From Candidatus Hydrothermota bacterium (GTDB taxonomy: Bacteria; Hydrothermota; Hydrothermia; B15-G9), in assembly GCA_003645975.1 (NCBI GenBank), contig QNDP01000031.1, forward strand, positions 1 through 9,780: DNA of 9,780 bases. The letters run 5' to 3'. This document shows, one piece after another, positions 7,416 to 9,780 of this stretch. Made by a program: the position numbers and the translations under genes. Every line of letters starts with the position of its first letter. Position 1 is the stretch's first letter. The notes beneath the pieces were generated by a model. The model was not told the origin of the DNA. It was given only the letters and a program-made list of their open reading frames with translations, and ran no database searches.

Positions 7416-9539
7416 CTTCAATATCACGAACTTTCCAATTTTATATTTTCCGTCTGGAGTTTCGACCTTGTAGATATAGACTCCACTGGAAACCTTGATT
7501 CCTTCGTCTGTCATCAAGTTCCAAGCTGCAGAACCTGTTCCCACATGCACTATTTCCTTAACGAGGTCTCCGCTAAGTGTGAATATCTTTATCCGACAGC
7601 TTCTCGGCAAATTATGGAATTCGATCTTATCAGCTATCTCTGTAGCCGTCCAAGGAGCCGCTCCCAAATACGGATTAGGCACGACATACACTTTCTCAAG
7701 GTCTTTCTCGCTGGCTGTGGGAATCACAACCGCAACAGGTGCTCCAGTCGCATCTCTCTTATAGTTATTTTTCGGACTCTCTAATCCATCTTCGTCATAA
7801 GCGACTACAACATAGTAATATGGATAACCCGGAAGGATACCAACAGAATCAACATAGGAATGGGGCACTTCGTGTGTGACGGTGTCCATAGCCAATTCGG
7901 CAATAAGCTCCCAGTTAGAAGGAACATATTTTGCACGGTAGATGCGATAACCTCTGAAATCGACATAACCTTTTCTGGGGTCAGGTGTATATTCTGGCTT
8001 GGAATCCCAAAGCAAACTCACTCCTTTATCAGTAGCGGAATAAACCAGTGTAGGCGATACAGGAGGAATTGGAATCTGCCAGTGCACTTCATCACGTTCT
8101 CCTAAAGGTTCACCAATTATTGGTGGTGTAGGATGGGCTGGGTCTCCCAAAGTATCTCCTGTGTAATATGCCTTATAGGCCAAATCTATTAGCTGCCTCA
8201 CGCCGAGCTGCCACTCTCCGCCAAACCAATATTGATCAGCTCCACCGTTCAAGCCGTAACCTACGGCTCCCACAAATACGAGTTTTAAAGTATCACCACT
8301 TCTGAGCTGGAACGGACCTACACTCGAAAGGAAGCGATAGTCAAATTCCTGTGCGCCCAAATCCCATGGATGGGGAGCGAATCTGTGGAAACGGGTTCCA
8401 GAATGTCTGCCCATCATGTAATCGTAACGCTCTTCATCAGTAGCTGGGTCAGTCTCCCAGTTCCACCAGTTATGAGACCACGGTCTCACAAAACGCAATA
8501 CATGCCCATTGGAAAGTGTGATGGTGGAATCACCAGGGGCTTCCGGGGTATAAAGCCATGCGCCGCCAATGTATCCCGTACATTTACCGTTCTCTCCCAC
8601 ATCCTTCTCAGGCGTATGAGGATTATCTCCGTCGTAAATATAGGACATTCCACGCGGGAATATGTAGCCATAAATCGTGTCAACGCTTTCTCCTCTTTGG
8701 ATGATTATCGTATCCGCATCTTCCATAATGACATGCTCACCGGGATCATCTCCCCAAATAACATATTGATCAGGGATACCATCAGGTTCCACATAGAAGG
8801 TATCGGAAAGAAGCGTGAACGAATCGGTGGGGGATGTAAAGAACGTGTTGCCATCCCACTCATTGTTAACCCAACCATCAAACATTACCAAGTCGTCAAT
8901 ATGCGGCTCAGATTCATCTGCGCCAGAGACATCGGCATCGAATACAATTCCTACCATGACGCTATCAAGCACATCCGTGTGCCCAGGAATATCGCAAGAA
9001 TCGCTATCATAAATTATGAATATTTCGTAAGGCAAAATTTTGTTGTAAGGATGATGTGGCCATTGCATTGCGCGGACAATGACTTTAACTCCAAGATGTC
9101 TGCTTGCGGAATTATTCGGATTGCTTTTGTAATCATCAAATGCTACTACCACATCATATACCGATTTACCAGCTCCGACGAAGATGGCAGCAGGACCGTC
9201 CGAAGGCGCCCACTCACCTGAAGAATAATCATAAGCTGTGACATAGGCTTGTCCATTAACGATAGCGCCTACCCAGAAGTAACTGTTCCAAAGGAAGTAG
9301 TTATTGACTCCAGCACCGCCCGGCCATGTATATCCGTAAAAGTTTTGTCCACGCTCACCACCAAATCCTCCGGCATTGGTAAAGACATTCCACACCTCTC
9401 CAACTGTCATAGAGAAATTGGTAGATGGTGGCCTGTCTTTGGAGTAAATCTCATCGTGGAAGTCAATAACATGATAGGTTCTTGCATTTAACGCCACCAC
9501 AACAACCAAAAGGAGAATAGAAGAGAGTAATTTACGCAT
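7413..9539 (-). CDS. Secreted surface protein with Fn3 module and C-terminal type IX-like (FlgD-Ig) sorting domain
   Basis: This is a protein of 708 residues when started at the ATG at 9539. Residues 1-19 form a signal peptide (Arg-Lys, then a Leu/Val-rich core, ending ALNA before RTYH). Residues about 45-430 form a large beta-rich domain, rich in Trp, Gly and Asp, with GGFGGERGQ (57-65), a WPGGAG loop (72-77), VGIVFDADV (196-204) and SVGPFQLRSGDT (406-417). The same domain recurs in the last gene of the window. Residues about 493-590 look like a fibronectin type III module (FRGYRIYRA at 528-536, YPYYYVVVAYDEDGLES at 572-588). Residues about 617-708 are a FlgD-Ig-like C-terminal domain of the type IX kind, with VVPNPY, the strand IKIFTLSGDLVKEIV, the KVSSGVYIYKV turn and a final KIGKFVILK. 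Known members with this tail are exported across the outer membrane and held on the surface or released. I cannot assign a substrate or enzyme activity; a structural or binding protein is most likely. Confidence 0.9.
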   Translation of the reverse strand: MRKLLSSILLLVVVVALNARTYHVIDFHDEIYSKDRPPSTNFSMTVGEVWNVFTNAGGFGGERGQNFYGYTWPGGAGVNNYFLWNSYFWVGAIVNGQAYVTAYDYSSGEWAPSDGPAAIFVGAGKSVYDVVVAFDDYKSNPNNSASRHLGVKVIVRAMQWPHHPYNKILPYEIFIIYDSDSCDIPGHTDVLDSVMVGIVFDADVSGADESEPHIDDLVMFDGWVNNEWDGNTFFTSPTDSFTLLSDTFYVEPDGIPDQYVIWGDDPGEHVIMEDADTIIIQRGESVDTIYGYIFPRGMSYIYDGDNPHTPEKDVGENGKCTGYIGGAWLYTPEAPGDSTITLSNGHVLRFVRPWSHNWWNWETDPATDEERYDYMMGRHSGTRFHRFAPHPWDLGAQEFDYRFLSSVGPFQLRSGDTLKLVFVGAVGYGLNGGADQYWFGGEWQLGVRQLIDLAYKAYYTGDTLGDPAHPTPPIIGEPLGERDEVHWQIPIPPVSPTLVYSATDKGVSLLWDSKPEYTPDPRKGYVDFRGYRIYRAKYVPSNWELIAELAMDTVTHEVPHSYVDSVGILPGYPYYYVVVAYDEDGLESPKNNYKRDATGAPVAVVIPTASEKDLEKVYVVPNPYLGAAPWTATEIADKIEFHNLPRSCRIKIFTLSGDLVKEIVHVGTGSAAWNLMTDEGIKVSSGVYIYKVETPDGKYKIGKFVILK

Positions 9540-9547
9540 TTTTAATA

Positions 9548-9555
9548 TCCTCCTA
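9548..9555 (-). promoter_or_regulatory. Shine-Dalgarno overlapping the receptor stop codon
   Basis: The minus strand reads TAGGAGGA: the TAG stop of the receptor shares its AG with the AGGAGGA ribosome binding site. The spacer to the ATG at 9539 is 8 bases. This decides the start of the 708-residue gene. An in-frame ATG at 9566 lies upstream of this site, inside the receptor gene, and would add a basic 9-residue extension to an otherwise ideal signal peptide. Confidence 0.85.
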
Positions 9556-9780
9556 TTTTTCGGCAAATTTAACCTCGATTCCGAATCTTACTGTACGTCT
9601 GGAAGACCAAACTCTCGGATCTTTGGTCTCACCCTCTGGATCATGGAATTGTTCATACCAATCCACACTGGAAAAGTCCGTGAGGTCCTTTCGATTGAAG
9701 AGGTTGTATATGTCAAGGAATGTTCTCACTGCCACAGGACCAAAGGCGAAATTCTTATAAAATCTCAAATTCGTGTTCTG
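9553..9780 (-). CDS. TonB-dependent outer-membrane receptor, C-terminal end (5' part outside window)
   Basis: Only the last 75 codons are present; the frame stays open to the right edge and ends in TAG at 9555-9553. The fragment reads as the last beta-strands of a TonB-dependent receptor barrel. It has a strand starting near NLRFYKNFAFGPVAV, the motif FLDIYNLFNRKD, which matches the common 'DVYNLFN' signature of the penultimate strands in this family, and a closing amphipathic strand VRFGIEVKF. Such receptors import siderophores, glycans or other large substrates across the outer membrane with TonB energy. The plug and TonB box lie outside the window, so no substrate can be proposed. The protein ends FAEK rather than in the aromatic residue usual for outer-membrane barrels. 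It lies 13 bases upstream of the next gene, and its stop codon overlaps that gene's ribosome binding site, so the two are very probably co-transcribed. A related outer-membrane barrel of another family cannot be fully excluded. Confidence 0.85.
   Translation of the reverse strand, partial: QNTNLRFYKNFAFGPVAVRTFLDIYNLFNRKDLTDFSSVDWYEQFHDPEGETKDPRVWSSRRTVRFGIEVKFAEK

Noticed and set aside
7860..7874. A literal HExxH match (HEVPH, residues 556-560) in the 708-residue protein.
   Set aside because: It contains Pro inside the motif, which would break the needed helix, lies in a beta-strand turn of the Fn3 module just before SYVDS, and has no downstream Glu ligand context. Chance match.
8370..9221. 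A 283-codon open frame on the plus strand.
   Set aside because: It is a shadow of the 708-residue gene; composition is that of an antisense translation and no start signal precedes it.
9540..9566. An upstream ATG at 9566 for the 708-residue protein.
   Set aside because: It lies inside the receptor gene before the ribosome site; starting there would add nine mostly polar and basic residues to a normal signal peptide.

Overview
The window looks like part of one long operon on the minus strand. Six protein genes are packed head to tail with gaps of 10-26 bases, a strong AGGAGG-type ribosome binding site stands in front of every start inside the window, and no promoter, terminator or RNA gene is visible. 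Both outer genes run off the window: a TonB-dependent receptor enters at the right edge and a large surface protein leaves at the left edge. Every gene seen from its start has an N-terminal export signal, although one of these is atypical, so the whole unit concerns the cell envelope.

The organism should be a diderm bacterium of the Fibrobacteres-Chlorobi-Bacteroidetes (FCB) superphylum or a related candidate phylum (WOR-3, Zixibacteria, KSB1, Marinimicrobia or Cloacimonadota types). The reasons are a PorV/PorQ-family barrel, C-terminal FlgD-Ig/type IX-like sorting domains ending in Lys, a TonB receptor, and multidomain surface proteins with Fn3 and beta-propeller modules. Base composition is moderate, roughly mid-40s percent GC by eye. 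No marker gene fixes the phylum.

Layout in the direction of transcription (right to left): (1) 9780-9553, the last 75 residues of a TonB-dependent receptor; (2) 9539-7413, a 708-residue secreted protein with a type IX-like sorting domain and an Fn3 module; (3) 7402-6404, a PorV/PorQ-family outer-membrane barrel; (4) 6386-3294, a 1030-residue secreted protein with an N-terminal propeller, a metalloprotease-like core, Ig-like and ZU5-like domains and a sorting domain; (5) 3279-2401, a TPR lipoprotein; (6) 2374 to the left edge, at least 791 residues of a propeller-containing surface protein that shares a large domain with protein 2.

The genes suggest a cell-surface assembly. Proteins 2 and 4 are likely cargo of a type IX-like route, the PorV-like barrel between them is a plausible docking partner, and the TonB receptor and TPR lipoprotein could form the outer-membrane and periplasmic side. 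The most notable point is protein 4: its core reads like an M30 (hyicolysin)-like zinc metalloprotease, but all three expected zinc ligands and the catalytic Glu are replaced while the flanking residues persist. It is probably a secreted pseudoprotease, which favours a binding or adhesive role.
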